Assembly (NCBI GenBank): GCA_027493885.1
Contig: JAOSJZ010000001.1
Span: 434,001-498,000, forward strand
DNA from: Gaiella sp.
Lineage (GTDB): Bacteria; Actinomycetota; Thermoleophilia; Gaiellales; Gaiellaceae
Length of the DNA stretch: 64,000 bases
Reading direction: 5' to 3'
This document shows positions 7,618-16,594 of the stretch, piece after piece (within the stretch, counting starts at the first letter, position 1; each line of letters opens with the position of its first letter). Both the position numbers and the translations under genes were made by a program. The notes below the pieces were generated by a model. It made no database searches, was not told the DNA's origin, and saw only the letters and a list, made by a program, of their open reading frames with translations.

Positions 7618-9056
7618 GCCAGGAGATCATCGAGGGGATCCGGACGATCGAGAAGGAGAAGGGCATCGAGACCGGCACGCTCGTGGCCGCGCTCGAGGAC
7701 GCTCTCCTCGCCGCCTACAAGAAGACTCCGGGCGCTGCCCGCCACGCGACGGTCGAGCTGGACGACGACGGTGAGTTCCGCGTCTACGCGCTGGACATCC
7801 CGGACGACCTCGAGGAGCGACTGCTCGACGAGGCGCGCGAGCGCGCGATCGACGAGCTCGAGCGGATCGAGGAGGAGACAGGCGAGAAGCAGCACACGCT
7901 GATCGTCGACGACGAGCTCGACCTCGACTGGGAGAAGGTCCCCGACGCGCTGATCGACCGCACGGACGCAACCCCGGACGACTTCGGTCGCATCGCCGCG
8001 ATGACCGCCAAGCAGGTCATTCAACAGCGGATCCGCGAGGCGGAGCGCGCGATCATGTACGAGGAGTACGTCGACCGCCAGGGCGAGGTCGTCACGGGCA
8101 TCGTCCAGCAGGCGGGCGACCGCAACAACGTGCTCGTCGACCTCGGGAAGGTCGAGGCGCTGCTCCCGAGGTCCGAGCAGGTCGACGGCGAGCGCTACGA
8201 GCAGGGCTCGCGCATCAAGGCCGTGATCATCGAGGTGCGGTCGGGGACGAAGGGGCCCCAGGTGATCCTCTCCCGCCGGGCGCCGCAGCTGATCGAGGCC
8301 CTGTTCGAGCTCGAGGTGCCCGAGATCGCCGACGGCCTCGTCGAGATCCGCGGCGTCGCCCGCGAGCCGGGCTACCGGTCGAAGATCGCCGTCGAGTCGC
8401 ACGCCCAGGGCGTCGACCCGGTCGGCGCGTGCGTCGGGCCGCGCGGCTCGCGCGTGCGCATGGTCGTCTCGGAGCTCCGCGGCGAGAAGATCGACATCAT
8501 CCCGTGGAACACGGAGCCCGCGCGGTTCGTCGCGAAAGCGCTCTCGCCCGCGCGCGTGCGCGAGGTCTACATCGACGACGAGAGCCGCGACGCGACCGTC
8601 GTCGTGCCCGACGACCAGCTCGCGCTCGCGATCGGCAAGGAAGGGCTCAACGCCCGGCTCGCCGCCCGCCTCACCGGATGGAAGGTCGACATCAAGTCCG
8701 ACACCGAGTTCGCGCAGGCGGAGGCCGAGGCGGCCTTCGCAGGCGAGGACGAGGCCGGCGGCGACTTCTCCGGTCGCTGCGCCGCGCTTCTCTCGAACGG
8801 CAAGCGCTGCCCGAACGCCGCGCTTCCCGGCTCGAAGTACTGCGGTGTCCCGGCGCACCAGGCACTCGCGAACGACCCGACCGCCGGGGCGACGGTCGTC
8901 GCTGCCGTCGCGGCGGTCGCCGAGGTCGAGGAGGCGCTCGGGGCCGGAGAGCTCACGGCCGAGGAGGCGGAGGCGGCCGAGGCCGCGGTCGCCGACACGA
9001 TCGAGGTCGCGGTCGCGGCGGAGCCGGACGCGGAGGAGATCCGCGACGAGGCGTGA
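7614..9056 (+). CDS. nusA: Transcription elongation/termination factor NusA with an extra Cys3His C-terminus
   Basis: 480 residues. The N-terminal RNA polymerase-binding domain (about 1-125) is followed by an S1 domain (GEVVTGIVQQAGDRNNVLVD) and two KH domains; the second contains LALAIGKEGLNARLAARLTG. After about residue 375 the protein departs from ordinary actinobacterial NusA: it carries Cys389-x9-Cys399-x10-Cys410-x4-His415 (SGRCAALLSNGKRC ... YCGVPAH), a motif that looks like a small metal site, then a long Ala/Glu-rich acidic tail. The motif resembles a short C-C-C-H module found in other proteins of unknown role. Starts at an ATG overlapping the rimP stop. Confidence 0.95.
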   Translation: MSQEIIEGIRTIEKEKGIETGTLVAALEDALLAAYKKTPGAARHATVELDDDGEFRVYALDIPDDLEERLLDEARERAIDELERIEEETGEKQHTLIVDDELDLDWEKVPDALIDRTDATPDDFGRIAAMTAKQVIQQRIREAERAIMYEEYVDRQGEVVTGIVQQAGDRNNVLVDLGKVEALLPRSEQVDGERYEQGSRIKAVIIEVRSGTKGPQVILSRRAPQLIEALFELEVPEIADGLVEIRGVAREPGYRSKIAVESHAQGVDPVGACVGPRGSRVRMVVSELRGEKIDIIPWNTEPARFVAKALSPARVREVYIDDESRDATVVVPDDQLALAIGKEGLNARLAARLTGWKVDIKSDTEFAQAEAEAAFAGEDEAGGDFSGRCAALLSNGKRCPNAALPGSKYCGVPAHQALANDPTAGATVVAAVAAVAEVEEALGAGELTAEEAEAAEAAVADTIEVAVAAEPDAEEIRDEA

Positions 9057-9187
9057 ACGTCGCGCTCCTCTCAGGACGTGCATCGGCTGCGGTCGTCGCG
9101 CGCCGCGCGTTCCGGCGAGCCCTTCGCACCGGGGTGACCGCAGGCCCGGATTACGCCCGCATCTACACTGAGCACCCGAATGGCTGA
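9053..9187 (+). pseudogene. ylxR (DUF448) remnant
   Basis: The usual nusA-ylxR-infB order has only about 125 bp here. One frame keeps the YlxR N-terminal signature RTCIGCGRRAPR (from about 9075), while the overlapping frame keeps something like its C-terminal ARRAFRRALRTG. The central RNA-binding core and the GRGAY motif are missing. An internal deletion of roughly 100 bp or more would explain this. The second frame is open from a GTG overlapping the nusA stop to a TGA inside infB, so a 44-residue peptide could still be made, but I doubt it works as YlxR. Confidence 0.5.
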
Positions 9188-11135
9188 CGGGCCGAACAGA
9201 CCGAACCGACCGATCCGTCCGCGCGGCGGCGGCCCAGGTGGCCGGCGTCGTCGTGTCGTGATCGAGGGCGGCGCCGCCCGCGGGCGCGACGCGCGCGCCG
9301 CGCGCGACCGCTCGGCCCAGGCGCCGCCGCGCCAGCAGGCACCCGCTCAGCCGACCGGCCCCGTGACCGTCGAGTCCGGCGTCACGGTCAAGGACCTGTC
9401 CTCGGCGCTCGGCGTCCCGATGGCGCAGCTCATCAAGATCCTGATGGGGATCGGGCAGATGCGGACGGCGACGCAGTCGCTCTCCGACGACGAGGTCGAG
9501 CTGATCGCCGCCGAGGTGGAGCGCGAGGTGACGATCAAGCGCGCCGCCGACGAGGAGGAGCCCGAGATCGTCGAGGACGCGGAGGCCGACCTCACGGCGC
9601 GGCCACCCGTCGTCACGATCATGGGCCACGTCGACCACGGCAAGACGACGCTGCTCGACGCGATCCGCTCGACGGCGGTCGTCGAGACGGAAGCCGGCGG
9701 CATCACGCAGCACATCGGCGCCTACCAGACCGACGTCGACGGCCGGAAGCTGACGTTCCTCGACACACCGGGCCATGAGGCCTTCACGGCGATGCGCGCC
9801 CGCGGCGCAAAGGTGACGGACATCGCCGTGCTCGTCGTCGCGGCCGACGACGGCGTGATGCCGCAGACGAGGGAGTCGATCAGCCACGCCCGCGCCGCCG
9901 ACGTGCCGATCGTGGTCGCGATCAACAAGATCGACGTACCGGACGCGAACGTCGACCGCGTCAAGACCGAGCTCGCCTCGGAGGGCCTCCAGCCGGAGGA
10001 CTGGGGCGGCACGACGCAGTTCGCGCAGGTCTCCGCGAAGCAGCAGACAGGCCTCGATGACCTCCTCGAGCGCATCCTGCTCGTCGCGGACGCGGAGCTC
10101 GACCTGCGAGCGAACGCGAAGGCAGAGGCGTCGGGGCCGATCATCGAGTCGCGTCTCGACGTGGGCCGCGGTGCCGTCGCGACGATGCTCGTCCAGCGCG
10201 GCACGCTCCATGTCGGTGACGCGATCGTCGCGGGCGACGCCGCCGGCAAGGTCCGCGCGCTCTACGACTACCGCGGCGAGAAAGTGCGCGAAGCCCATCC
10301 CGGCGAGCCCGTCGGGATCCTCGGCTTCGACCGCCCGCCGCCGGCCGGCGAGCTCGCCCGCGTCGTCGAGCACGAGCGCCAGGCGAAGGACATCGCCGAG
10401 AAGCGTGCGGAGCGGCTCCGGCGTGAGCAGCTCGCCCAGCGCTCGAAGACCGTAGGCGTCTCGCTCGAGACGCTGTTCGAGCGCATGCAGGAAGGCGCCG
10501 TGCAGGACCTGAACGTCGTCCTCAAGGGCGACGTCCAGGGGTCGGTCGAGGCGCTGATGAGCGAGCTCGGCAAGATCCAGCACCCAGAGGTGCGCGTCAA
10601 CGTCATCCACACCGGCGTCGGCGGGATCACCGAGAACGACATCTACCTCGCGTCCGCCTCGAACGCCCTCGTCGTCGGCTTCAACGTCCGCCCGAGCGCC
10701 GAGGCGAAGCAGCTCGCCGAGCGCGAGGGGGTAGACATCCGCACCTACCGCGTGATCTACAAGCTCACCGAGGACATCGAGCAGGCGCTCGTGGGGATGC
10801 TCTCGCCGGTCACGACCGAGGAGGTCCTCGGCGAAGCCGAGGTGCGCGCGCTCTTCAAGGTCTCGCGCCTCGGCACGATCGCCGGCTGCATGGTCACGAA
10901 CGGCGTCGTCCGGCGCGGCGCCCACGTCCGCGTCGTCCGCGACGGGACGGTGATCCACGAGACGACGATCGCGCAGCTCAAGCGGTTCAAGGAGGACGCG
11001 CGCGAGGTCGCGGAGGGCTTCGAGTGCGGCATCCTCCTCGACGGCTTCAACGACGTGAAGGACGGCGACGTCCTCGAGGTCTTCGAGACCCGCGAGGTGG
11101 AGCGCACCGATCTCGCCACGCCCGCCGGCGAGTAG
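9180..11135 (+). CDS. infB: Translation initiation factor IF-2
   Basis: GTPase that places initiator tRNA on the ribosome. 651 residues, at the short end for actinobacterial IF-2: the disordered N-terminal region is only about 60 residues of Arg/Gly/Pro-rich sequence. An IF2_N module ([20 protein letters not shown]) precedes the G domain with G1 GHVDHGKT (about residue 149), DTPGHEAF, and NKID. Domains II-IV follow, including [13 protein letters not shown], typical of IF-2 domain III. The ATG at 9180 lies within the end of the ylxR remnant. A possible TACACT -10 sits just upstream, so infB may also have its own promoter. Confidence 0.97.
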   Translation: MADGPNRPNRPIRPRGGGPGGRRRRVVIEGGAARGRDARAARDRSAQAPPRQQAPAQPTGPVTVESGVTVKDLSSALGVPMAQLIKILMGIGQMRTATQSLSDDEVELIAAEVEREVTIKRAADEEEPEIVEDAEADLTARPPVVTIMGHVDHGKTTLLDAIRSTAVVETEAGGITQHIGAYQTDVDGRKLTFLDTPGHEAFTAMRARGAKVTDIAVLVVAADDGVMPQTRESISHARAADVPIVVAINKIDVPDANVDRVKTELASEGLQPEDWGGTTQFAQVSAKQQTGLDDLLERILLVADAELDLRANAKAEASGPIIESRLDVGRGAVATMLVQRGTLHVGDAIVAGDAAGKVRALYDYRGEKVREAHPGEPVGILGFDRPPPAGELARVVEHERQAKDIAEKRAERLRREQLAQRSKTVGVSLETLFERMQEGAVQDLNVVLKGDVQGSVEALMSELGKIQHPEVRVNVIHTGVGGITENDIYLASASNALVVGFNVRPSAEAKQLAEREGVDIRTYRVIYKLTEDIEQALVGMLSPVTTEEVLGEAEVRALFKVSRLGTIAGCMVTNGVVRRGAHVRVVRDGTVIHETTIAQLKRFKEDAREVAEGFECGILLDGFNDVKDGDVLEVFETREVERTDLATPAGE

Positions 11136-11145
11136 CGAAGCGCTC

Positions 11146-11721
11146 TCAGCAGCGTTCCACGAGCCGGGCGACAGCAGCTGCCCGTGCGCGGTAGCCGGCC
11201 ATCGACGGGTGGACGCCGTCGGGGCCGAACCACGAGGGGTGCGCACGGGCCATTGCCGCCCAGTCGAGCACGTGCAGGTTCGCGTGCCGCCGCGCGATCG
11301 TCTCCAGCGCCCGGTTGTACCCGGCGTACGAGACCCCTTCGTAGGGCGGGCGCACGATCGTCGACCAGACGACGCAGCGGGACGGGCCCGCGATCGCGAG
11401 CGTTCGGCGCACGACCCGCGCGAACCCGGAGACCCGGCCCGGGTCGTCGTTCGTCCCGGCGCTGACGACGACGACGCGAGGGAGAGAGCGGCCGTAGCCC
11501 GAGAGCGCAGCGGGGACGTCCTCGGCATGCCGGCTCACCTCGGTGACGAAGCGCACGTGCCAGCCGCGCAGGTACCCGGCCAGGAAGAGATCGGTGCCGA
11601 CGGCGAGCGAATCGCCGTAGCTGAGGACGGCGCGATTGCCTGCGGCGGACGGCGACGAGGCGGAGACGAGCGCGCAGGCCAGCACTGCGACCATCGCGGC
11701 GAGACGGGCGGGACGGGCCAC
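11146..11721 (-). CDS. Secreted SGNH/GDSL-family hydrolase
   Basis: 191-residue esterase-like protein. The SGNH blocks are present: Ser in LSYGDSLAVG (block I), AGTNDD (block III) and DGVHPS with the Asp/His pair (block V). The first 28 residues are a Sec signal peptide (MARPARLAAMVAVLACALVS, then an Ala/Ser-rich cleavage region). I chose the GTG at 11721 because it supplies the positively charged n-region; an ATG at 11694 would remove it. Substrate unknown; it could act on cell-wall or lipid esters. It is convergent with infB, 10 bp apart, and interrupts the otherwise conserved infB-DUF503-rbfA run. Confidence 0.8.
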   Translation of the reverse strand: MARPARLAAMVAVLACALVSASSPSAAGNRAVLSYGDSLAVGTDLFLAGYLRGWHVRFVTEVSRHAEDVPAALSGYGRSLPRVVVVSAGTNDDPGRVSGFARVVRRTLAIAGPSRCVVWSTIVRPPYEGVSYAGYNRALETIARRHANLHVLDWAAMARAHPSWFGPDGVHPSMAGYRARAAAVARLVERC

Positions 11722-11781
11722 GGCTTCGTCTACGGTAGGCCCGGTGCCGCTCCTTCCCGCGGCTCCCAACGAGATCCGAAC

Positions 11782-12081
11782 ATGTCCACGGGATTCGTCG
11801 GCATCCTCTCCTTCGAGCTCCACTTCCCGGAGAGCCGCTCGCTCAAGGAGAAGCGCATGCACCTGCGCTCGGTGAAGCAGCAGCTCGCGAACCGGACTGG
11901 CTGCTCGATCGCCGAGGTCGACCACCACGACACGTGGCAGCGGGCGCACCTGACGCTCGCGTGCGTGACGCGGAAGGCGAGCGATGCCGAGCGGTTGCTC
12001 GACGAGGCCGAGCGCTGGCTCCACGGCCAGCCGTTCGAGCTGTGCGGGCGGCACCGGGAGCTGATCGCCCCGGCGTCCTGA
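11782..12081 (+). CDS. DUF503 family protein (YlxP-like)
   Basis: 99 residues beginning MSTGFVGILSFELHFPES and containing SRSLKEKRMHLRSVKQQL, the hallmark of the DUF503/YlxP family. These small proteins are regularly encoded between infB and rbfA and have been linked to ribosome assembly, but the biochemical role is not settled. Starts at the ATG at 11782, 60 bp from the divergent SGNH gene. The next genes are vapBC and then rbfA. Confidence 0.85.
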   Translation: MSTGFVGILSFELHFPESRSLKEKRMHLRSVKQQLANRTGCSIAEVDHHDTWQRAHLTLACVTRKASDAERLLDEAERWLHGQPFELCGRHRELIAPAS

Positions 12082-12107
12082 GGTGTGTATACGCGTGTAG
12101 CATGGTG

Positions 12108-12113
12108 TATGAT
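12108..12113 (+). promoter_or_regulatory. vapB promoter -10 and AT-rich operator region
   Basis: TATGAT lies 7 nt before the vapB ATG, so the message is probably leaderless. The 30 bp just upstream (12082-12113) is the most AT-rich patch nearby and includes TATACGCGTGTA, an imperfect palindrome that could be the VapBC autoregulatory operator. Confidence 0.55.
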
Positions 12114-12120
12114 TCGGAGC

Positions 12121-12333
12121 ATGGGACGGACCAACGTCGTCGTGGAGGACGCTCTCATCGAGCGGGTGATGCGCGTCTACGGGCTCAGGACGAAGCGCGA
12201 GGCGATCGACTTCGCCCTTCGTCGCACGCTCGCGGTCGCCGACGACCCCCACGCGCGCGCGCTCGCGCTCGAGGGAACCGGATGGGAGGGCGATCTCGTC
12301 GCGATGCGCGACGAGCCCGTCGCCGGGCTGTGA
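12121..12333 (+). CDS. vapB: VapB-type antitoxin
   Basis: 70 residues. The N-terminal half (MGRTNVVVEDALIERVMR, then VYGLRTKREAIDFALRR) matches the ribbon-helix-helix VapB group with the typical RTKREA helix. The C-terminal toxin-binding tail contains LEGTGWEGDLVAMR, where GWEGDL is characteristic of VapB partners of PIN toxins. The stop codon overlaps the vapC GTG start, so the two are translationally coupled. It probably represses its own promoter through the AT-rich site upstream. Confidence 0.85.
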   Translation: MGRTNVVVEDALIERVMRVYGLRTKREAIDFALRRTLAVADDPHARALALEGTGWEGDLVAMRDEPVAGL

Positions 12334-12731
12334 TCGTCGTCGACACGTCCGCCTGGGTCGAGCTGCTGCGGGCGACGGGGAGCCCGGCCCACCGCCGGCT
12401 CCATCGCGCCCTACGCGACAACGAGGAGGTCTGCGTCACCGAGGTCGTCCTCGCGGAGATCCTCGCCGGCGCACGGGACGAGCGACGGGCCGAGGAGCTC
12501 AGAGGCACGCTCCTCGGCTTCACGCTGCTCCGACTCGACGGCCTCGACACCTTCGAGCGCGCCGCGGCGCTCTATCGCGCGTGCCGCGCGGCGGGGGAGA
12601 CCCTGCGGGGCATCGCGGACTGCCTCGTTGCCGTCCCCGCGATCGCCGCGGGCGCGCCCGTGCTCCACGCCGACCGGGACTTCGGCAAGCTGGCGCGGCA
12701 CAGCCCGCTCGAGGTGGTGCCGTTCGAGTGA
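12330..12731 (+). CDS. vapC: VapC PIN-domain ribonuclease toxin
   Basis: 133-residue PIN-domain endoribonuclease; relatives cleave tRNA or the rRNA sarcin-ricin loop. The acidic metal-binding residues are all present: Asp5 (VIVVDTSAW), Glu43 (VVLAEILAG), Asp97 (GIADCLVA) and Asp115/Asp117 (LHADRDFGKL). It should therefore be active. The GTG start overlaps the vapB stop, and its own TGA overlaps the rbfA GTG, so toxin, antitoxin and a ribosome-assembly gene form one translational chain. This placement inside a core operon is unusual. Confidence 0.88.
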   Translation: MIVVDTSAWVELLRATGSPAHRRLHRALRDNEEVCVTEVVLAEILAGARDERRAEELRGTLLGFTLLRLDGLDTFERAAALYRACRAAGETLRGIADCLVAVPAIAAGAPVLHADRDFGKLARHSPLEVVPFE

Positions 12732-13099
12732 GCCGGCCGGAGCGCATGCGGCGGGTCGACGAGGCGATGAAGAAGGTCATCTCCGAGGCGATCCCGACCC
12801 TCAAGGACCCGCGGATCGGGTTCGTCACCGTGACGTCGGTGGAGACGTCGCGCGATCTCGACCACGCGAAGGTCTGGCTGAGCGTCTTCGGCTCGGAGAA
12901 GCAGCGCGAGCGGACGCTCGCGGCGCTCGACGGGGCGGCCGGTGTCCTCCAGGCACGGATCAACCGCGAGCTCAAGCTCCGTCGCACGCCGCACCTCGAG
13001 TTCGTGCACGATCGCGCGGTGGAGCACGGCGTCCGCATGACGCACCTGATCGACGAGCTCGCCCCGCCCGAGGAGGAAAGCGACGATGGGGTCGACTGA
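12728..13099 (+). CDS. rbfA: Ribosome-binding factor A
   Basis: 123-residue KH-type 30S assembly factor. It begins MSRPERMRRVDEAMKKVISE and has the RbfA core DPRIGFVTVTSVETSRDLDHAKVW (the conserved DP.IGFVTVT...V..S.DL..A.V). The C-terminal helix includes INRELKLRRTPHLEF. The GTG start overlaps the vapC stop; the 3' end overlaps the start of the DHH gene by 14 bp. Confidence 0.93.
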   Translation: MSRPERMRRVDEAMKKVISEAIPTLKDPRIGFVTVTSVETSRDLDHAKVWLSVFGSEKQRERTLAALDGAAGVLQARINRELKLRRTPHLEFVHDRAVEHGVRMTHLIDELAPPEEESDDGVD

Positions 13100-14085
13100 C
13101 TCGAGCGCGGTCGTCGAGGCCGTACGCGCCAACGAGCGCTTTGTCGTCACCTCGCACGACAACCCGGACGGCGACGCGCTCGGGTCGCTCCTTGCGACGC
13201 ACCTTGCCCTCGAGGCGCTCGGGAAGAGCTCGGTGATGGTGCTCGGCGGGCCGGCTCCGCTCCCCCGGCGAATACGGGTTCCTCGCACTCGAGGCGCACG
13301 GCCTGCTGCGCGAGGCTCCTCCCGACGCCGGCGAGCGGGTGCTCGTCGCGGTCGACTGCGCCCAGGGGAACCGGATCGTGGAGCCGACACTCGTCGAGCG
13401 GGCGCCTTTCGTCGTGAACGTCGACCACCACCACGACAACACCCGCTTCGGCGACGTGAACCTCGTCGTCGCCGACGCGTCCTCGACGGCCGAGGTGCTC
13501 GCGGACGTCTTCGCCTCACTCGGCGTCGAGCCGACGGCCGCGATCGCCGAGGCGCTGTACACGGGGGTTGTCACGGACACCGGGCGCTTCCAGTACTCGA
13601 ACACGACCCCGAAGGCGCTCCGTCTCGCGGCGAAGCTGGTCGAGGCGGGCGCGGACGTGAGCAGGGTGTTCGTCGAGGTCTACGAGTCGACGCCGTTTCC
13701 CAAGCTCAAGCTCCTCGCGCGCGCGCTCGAGCGCGCGACGGAGCTCGCGGACGGCCGGATCGTGGTGTCCGAGCTTCTCCGCGAGGACTTCGACGCGGCC
13801 GGAGCCGACGAGCCGTACTCCGAGGGGATCATCGACCACCTGCGGGCGGTCGACGGCGCGGAGCTCGTCGCGCTCGTCCGCGAGCTCCCGGCCGGCGCCG
13901 CCGCGGCACGCAAGGGGTCGCTCCGCTCGCACCCGGACGGCGTCGACGTCTCGGCGATCGCCCGCACCTTCGGCGGCGGCGGCCACACGCGGGCCGCCGG
14001 CTTCTCGACCGACCTCGAGATGGACGAGATCACGCGACGCATCGTGGACGCATTCCTCGCCGCGAACGGCGACCACCCGACCTGA
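13086..14085 (+). CDS. DHH/DHHA1 phosphoesterase, NrnA-like (one frameshift)
   Basis: Oligoribonuclease/pAp-phosphatase of the NrnA type, regularly placed between rbfA and truB. The N-terminal motif SHDNPDGDALGS reads in one frame; from about 13265 the remaining motifs, VAVDCAQGN, NVDHHHDNTRFGD (the DHH signature) and GGGGHTRAAGF (DHHA1), read in another. The shift maps to a run of five C at 13262-13266; removing one C restores a normal protein of about 332 residues across the join (PLP then GEYGFLALEAHG). I regard it as a sequence error. The ATG at 13086 overlaps rbfA; its TGA overlaps the truB ATG (TGATG). Confidence 0.85.
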
Positions 14086-14753
14086 TGGCGATCCCGAAGG
14101 CGCTCGAGCCGACAGGGATCGTCCTAGTCGACAAGCCCGCAGGCCGGTCGTCGTTCGCGATCGTCGCGCGCGTGCGCGGCCGAACGGGCGCGAAGACCGG
14201 GCACGCGGGGACTCTCGATCCGTTCGCGACCGGCCTCCTCGTTCTGCTCTCCGGCAGGGCCACGAGCCTGCAGGACCGGTTCATGAAGCTCGACAAGCGC
14301 TACCTCACCGAGATCGACCTCCGCGCGCGGACGACGACCGGCGACCCCGAGGGCGAGTTGCTCGACGAGCACGAGCCTCCCTCGCACGAGATGCTCGAGA
14401 CCGCGCTCGACGGGTTGCGCGGCGAGGTCGAGCTCCCGATCCCGGCAGCGTCCGCGGTGAAGATCTCCGGAGAGCGCGCCTATCGGCTGCACCGGCGGGG
14501 CGCCGTGGTCGAGATGCCCGTGCGGCGCATGCGCGTGCACGAGCTCGAGCTCGTCTCGTACGAGGACGGGATCGCCCGCCTCGAGCTGCTCGTCGGGTCG
14601 GGGACGTACGTGCGCTCGATCGCCGACGCGCTGGGTGGCCACTGCGTGACCCTCCGGCGCACCGAGGTCGGGCCTTTCAGGGTCGAGGACGCCGACGAGC
14701 TGCGGGTGCTGCCGCTCGAGGAAGCTCTACCGAGGCTGGCGGCCGCCCGGTGA
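14085..14753 (+). CDS. truB: tRNA pseudouridine-55 synthase
   Basis: 222-residue TruB, which makes pseudouridine 55 in the T-loop of tRNAs. It opens with GIVLVDKPAGRSSF, the conserved K-P-x-G-x-S/T motif, and has the catalytic aspartate Asp45 in GHAGTLDPFATGLL. GTYVRSIADALG near residue 170 is also standard. On the short side because the C-terminal PUA-like extension is reduced. Start overlaps the DHH stop by one base and its stop overlaps ribF. Confidence 0.93.
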   Translation: MAIPKALEPTGIVLVDKPAGRSSFAIVARVRGRTGAKTGHAGTLDPFATGLLVLLSGRATSLQDRFMKLDKRYLTEIDLRARTTTGDPEGELLDEHEPPSHEMLETALDGLRGEVELPIPAASAVKISGERAYRLHRRGAVVEMPVRRMRVHELELVSYEDGIARLELLVGSGTYVRSIADALGGHCVTLRRTEVGPFRVEDADELRVLPLEEALPRLAAAR

Positions 14754-15616
14754 GGATCGCGCACGCCCCGTCCCAGCTCGAGCGGCAGCCGCGCGCGGTC
14801 GCGATCGGCACCTTCGACGGCGTCCACCGCGGCCACCGCTCGGTGATCCAGGCGGCGATCGACTCCGGCCTCGAGCCGACCGTGATCACGCTCGACCCGC
14901 ATCCGCGCATCGTGCTCGGCAACAGGGTCGAGCTGATCTCGACGCTCGAGCGCCGGCTCGAGCTGCTCGCCGACGCGGGCGTCGCCGACACGATCGTCGC
15001 CGCGTTCACGCCGGAGTTCATGCGCCTCTCGCCCGACGAGTTCATCGCGACCTACCTGACGTCGATCGGCGCCGAGGCGGTCGCCGTGGGGGAGGACTTC
15101 CGCTTCGGCCACCGGCGCTCCGGCTCGCTCGAGACGCTCGCGGCGGCGGGGCTCGAGCTCCTCGCCGTGCGAGAGATCGAGGGCGTCTCGTCGACTGCGA
15201 TCCGCGACGCGGTGCGCGACGGCGACCTCCAGGGAGCGGCGACGATGCTCGGGCGCCCCTTCGAGCTCGATGGGATCGTCGTGGCCGGCGACCAGCGCGG
15301 TGGGACGCTCGGGTACCCGACCGCGAACATCGCGATGGACGCGCAGCTTTTGTGTCCGCGCTACGGGATCTACGCGGGCGAGGCGCTCGGACATCGCGCA
15401 GCGGTCTCGATCGGTACGAACCCGCACTACGGCGGTACCGAGCGGCGGATCGAGCCGTACCTGCTCGACTTCGAGGGCGACCTCTACGGCAAGCGGCTCG
15501 TCATCGAGCTGTGGGAGCGGCTGCGCGACGAGCAGGTGTTCGAGAGCGAGGAGGCGCTCGTCGCCCAGATCGCGCGCGACGTCGAAGCCGTTCGCGCTGT
15601 CGAGCGACCGGCCTAG
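14750..15616 (+). CDS. ribF: Bifunctional riboflavin kinase/FAD synthetase
   Basis: 288 residues. The N-terminal adenylyltransferase domain has AVAIGTFDGVHRGHRSVIQ, the nucleotide-binding HxGH-type motif, and VGEDFRFGHRRSGS. The C-terminal flavokinase domain has GTLGYPTANIAM and the conserved SIGTNPHYGG. It converts riboflavin to FMN and FAD. GTG start overlapping the truB stop; last gene of this plus-strand run. Confidence 0.95.
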   Translation: MRIAHAPSQLERQPRAVAIGTFDGVHRGHRSVIQAAIDSGLEPTVITLDPHPRIVLGNRVELISTLERRLELLADAGVADTIVAAFTPEFMRLSPDEFIATYLTSIGAEAVAVGEDFRFGHRRSGSLETLAAAGLELLAVREIEGVSSTAIRDAVRDGDLQGAATMLGRPFELDGIVVAGDQRGGTLGYPTANIAMDAQLLCPRYGIYAGEALGHRAAVSIGTNPHYGGTERRIEPYLLDFEGDLYGKRLVIELWERLRDEQVFESEEALVAQIARDVEAVRAVERPA

Positions 15617-15694
15617 GCCGCGGGCCGCCAGCCTCCCTCCGACCCTGTGGACGAATCGGCACTGAGTCGGCACAGCGCCGGGGTTGACGAACAA

Positions 15695-15709
15695 CGGTGT
15701 CTGACACCG
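15695..15709. repeat. Short palindrome in the gap after ribF
   Basis: CGGTGTC and GACACCG flank a single T. It recalls the outer arms (GGTGTC/GACACC) of the longer dispersed palindromes but lacks their CGACT core, so I do not count it as a member. The rest of 15617-15859 shows no gene. Confidence 0.35.
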
Positions 15710-15859
15710 CCCTTCGCGAATCGAGCGCCTCTCTCGCTCGAGGCCGTTGGATGCTGCGGCGAGGACGCTTCTCACGCCACCGCGGCTCCGCCGCCGCATA
15801 AGCTTCGCTGATGCTTGTCGACGACGACATGAGGCCCGCTCATGTGAGTACGCTCGGAA

Positions 15860-16587
15860 TCACACCGGGCGCCGGCCCAGGAAGATCGGCTGGGGCGCCC
15901 CTTCGTCGTCGGGTCGTGCCGGGATCGCGGCCGGTTCGAACCCTGCGGATCCGAGCAGGTGAAGCCAGGTGTGCTCTCCGAACGCGCCGACGACGTGGTG
16001 GTCGTGGACGACACGCGGCTCCCGGCCGGGCTCGTGCAGGATGATCGCGTAGTCGACCTCCCGGGTCGTGTCGGTCGGGTCGGGGTCGGTCGTCCACTCG
16101 AGGGAACGCAGCGCACGGCCGTCGGTCCCGTCGTGGCCGCCGTGCTCGGTGCCGAGTGCAAGCGTCTCGCGCGTGTAGTCCGGGACGAACAGGCCGACGC
16201 CCCCGGGCGGGAGATGGGCGAAGGCCGTAGCCAGGCACGCGGCGAGGTCGTCCTCGGTCAAGGTAGCCGACCGCGTCGTGGACGAAGACGACGTCGAACG
16301 CCCGCCCGAGCCGAAGCGTCCGCATGTCGCCGAGCATGTGCTCGCACTCGGGATTCAGCTGCCGGCTGAGCGTGAGCATCTGCGGCGACAGGTCGCACAG
16401 CGTGCACGCGAAGTGTCGCTTCAGGTGCGAGGCGTTGTTGCCGCCGCCCGAGCCGAGCTCGAGGAGCGTCCTCGCACCGGGAGCCGCGGCGACGATCGTC
16501 GCGCGGTAGCGCTCCGCCTCGGTCGCGTAGTCCTCCGGCGCCGTCAAGCAGGTGGAACCAGGGCGCGAGGTCGCCGTAGAGGCGCAC
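15860..16587 (-). CDS. SAM-dependent methyltransferase (two frameshifts)
   Basis: Class I methyltransferase of unknown substrate, about 242 residues after correction. The N-terminus (MRLYGDLAPWFHLL), the SAM-binding core (ARTLLELGSGGGNNASHL, then ACTLCDLSP and MLGDMRTLRLG) and the C-terminal part (TEDDLAACLATAFAHL onward) lie in three successive frames. Both breaks are an extra base in an A pair on the plus strand, at 16546-16547 and 16260-16261, each in the same TCAAG context. GTG start at 16587, 7 bp after the nitroreductase-like gene, so probably an operon. Two breaks could mean real decay, but the family core is intact. Confidence 0.68.
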
Positions 16588-16594
16588 GGTTCGA

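Noticed and set aside
15695..15709. GGTGTC-T-GACACC as a fifth copy of the dispersed palindrome
   Set aside because: It shares only the outer 6 bp of the arms and lacks the CGACT core; chance similarity is likely.
15925..15960. tRNA T-loop-like sequence GGTTCGAACCC
   Set aside because: It lies inside the methyltransferase coding frame (AGFEPA on the minus strand), and no acceptor, D or anticodon stems can be built around it.
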